From NCBI GenBank assembly GCA_003971905.1, contig RSEE01000223.1, positions 1 to 32,394 of the forward strand: 32,394 nucleotides of DNA. Direction: 5' to 3'. The notes under the pieces are model-generated. The model had not been told where the DNA came from, did no database searches, and worked only from the letters and a program-made list of their open reading frames with translations. Numbering within the stretch: position 1 is the first letter of the stretch; each line of letters opens with the position of its first letter. The DNA comes from Moniliella sp. 'wahieum' (taxonomy: Eukaryota > Basidiomycota > Moniliellomycetes > Moniliellales > Moniliellaceae). Positions 31,849 to 32,394 of this stretch are shown here, piece by piece. The translations under genes were made by a program, and so were the position numbers.

Positions 31849-32168
31849 GGCGGGCGGGAGGCGGTGGTGGGGCGAGCGGGAGCAGGCGCGGGTGCGACGT
31901 GGAAGAAGCAGCGGCGCGGAGATGCGTGACGTATGCGTGATGACGCTAGGGTTGTCTCTTGCTGTCTTCGGATCGAAGCGAGTTCAATGTTTCAACGTAC
32001 ACCGTTTGAATGTTCAACTTGGGCCTCCAGCGCTTCCGACGTCAGATGAAGCCTCAGATCCTCATAGATTGAAGATACGCAGGCGACACGACGCCCCAGG
32101 CGATCGCAGCCGCTGTCATCCGAGTTCATCTCCATCTCCCTTGCGCCACCCACAAACCCGCCCTGGAT
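31849..32168. promoter_or_regulatory. shared divergent promoter of SEC63 and the sirtuin
   Basis: 320 bp between two start codons pointing away from each other. It contains GCGTGACGTATGCGTGATGACGC (about 31923-31945) with a TGACGT CRE/ATF-like core, and a TTCAA/TTGAA-rich segment at 31982-32020 (TTCAACGT, TTTGAATGTTCAAC). No clear TATA box. Co-regulation of the two genes is an inference from the geometry. Confidence 0.6.
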
Positions 32169-32394
32169 ATGTCGTCCGACGTGGCCAGCTTCCAGGCGTA
32201 TATGGCGCAGTCGCGCCGGGTAGTTGCTTTGCTGGGGGCTGGACTGAGTGCATCCAGTGGCCTCGGCACCTTCCGCGGACCAGGAGGGGTGTGGCGCCAT
32301 CGCAGCGCCATGTCGCTCGCCTCACCTCAAGCCTTTGCCGCGGACCCGGGCCTGGTATGGTCCTTTTACTCTGCCCGGCGCGCGGCCGTGCTTC
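32169..32394 (+). CDS. SIRT5-type (class III) sirtuin, N-terminal 75 codons; continues at base 1
   Basis: NAD-dependent protein lysine deacylase, first part of the gene. The ATG at 32169 is followed directly by the Rossmann-fold motif GAGLSASSGLGTFRG (residues 23-37), so there is little room for a targeting peptide and a cytosolic or nuclear location is as likely as mitochondrial. The segment ends with residues 64-75. Residues Y67 and R70 form the Y-x-x-R pair that in SIRT5 binds the acid group of succinyl, malonyl or glutaryl lysine, so desuccinylase/demalonylase specificity is inferred. The open frame leaves the window after one base of codon 76; the next bases needed are found at position 1, in phase. 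The gene is head-to-head with SEC63, 320 bp away. No intron is seen. Confidence 0.93.
   Translation, partial: MSSDVASFQAYMAQSRRVVALLGAGLSASSGLGTFRGPGGVWRHRSAMSLASPQAFAADPGLVWSFYSARRAAVL

Noticed and set aside
31264..31929. 221-codon plus-strand frame opposite SEC63
   Set aside because: It is the antisense shadow of the SEC63 N-terminal region, including the J domain, with biased Gly/Glu/Arg composition.

Overview
The window is nuclear-type fungal DNA. It has short GT-AG introns of 45-124 bp, and the genes encode an ER protein O-mannosyltransferase, Sec63, a eukaryotic-type tandem phosphofructokinase, a DHA1-type MFS transporter and a basidiomycete-style multi-pass membrane protein. A basidiomycete is most likely. 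The low-complexity intergenic texture reminds me of smut fungi (Ustilaginomycotina), but I cannot prove the lineage. There are no rRNA or tRNA genes, phage genes or CRISPR.

The most important structural observation is that the two ends of the window are the two halves of one gene. A SIRT5-type sirtuin starts at 32169, runs off the right end after 75 codons plus one base, and resumes at base 1 in the matching phase. Joining base 32394 to base 1 gives a gap-free 280-residue sirtuin ending at 617. The sequence is therefore either a circular molecule (or circular contig) or one unit of a 32,394-bp tandem array.

Layout on the circle. (a) An intact block of about 6.2 kb runs from 26837 through the origin to 617. 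It holds PMT1 (+, one intron), SEC63 (-, tail-to-tail with PMT1) and the sirtuin (+, head-to-head with SEC63 over a 320-bp shared promoter). PMT1 and Sec63 both serve the ER secretory route: Sec63 helps translocate nascent chains and Pmt1 O-mannosylates them. (b) The rest (about 0.6-26.8 kb) is gene-poor and decayed. It holds a PH-domain gene (1.1-2.9 kb, -), a medium-chain oxidoreductase (3.5-4.6 kb, +), a multi-pass membrane protein (7.3-8.6 kb, +), a tandem phosphofructokinase (11.1-13.9 kb, -), an unidentified multi-exon gene (17.9-19.4 kb, +) and an MFS transporter (23.6-25.5 kb, +). All carry reading-frame breaks, mostly 1-2 base length changes in short runs, although splice sites, TATA boxes and family motifs remain readable.

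Between these lie an interspersed repeat family present in both orientations, a 121-bp MITE-like insertion with terminal inverted repeats and a 5-bp target duplication, a triple GC-rich hairpin followed by a minisatellite, and clusters of an unusual heptad repeat. The heptads share a rule rather than a sequence: TCA followed by a 4-base palindrome, repeated every 7 bases. At least 11 different palindromic cores are used.
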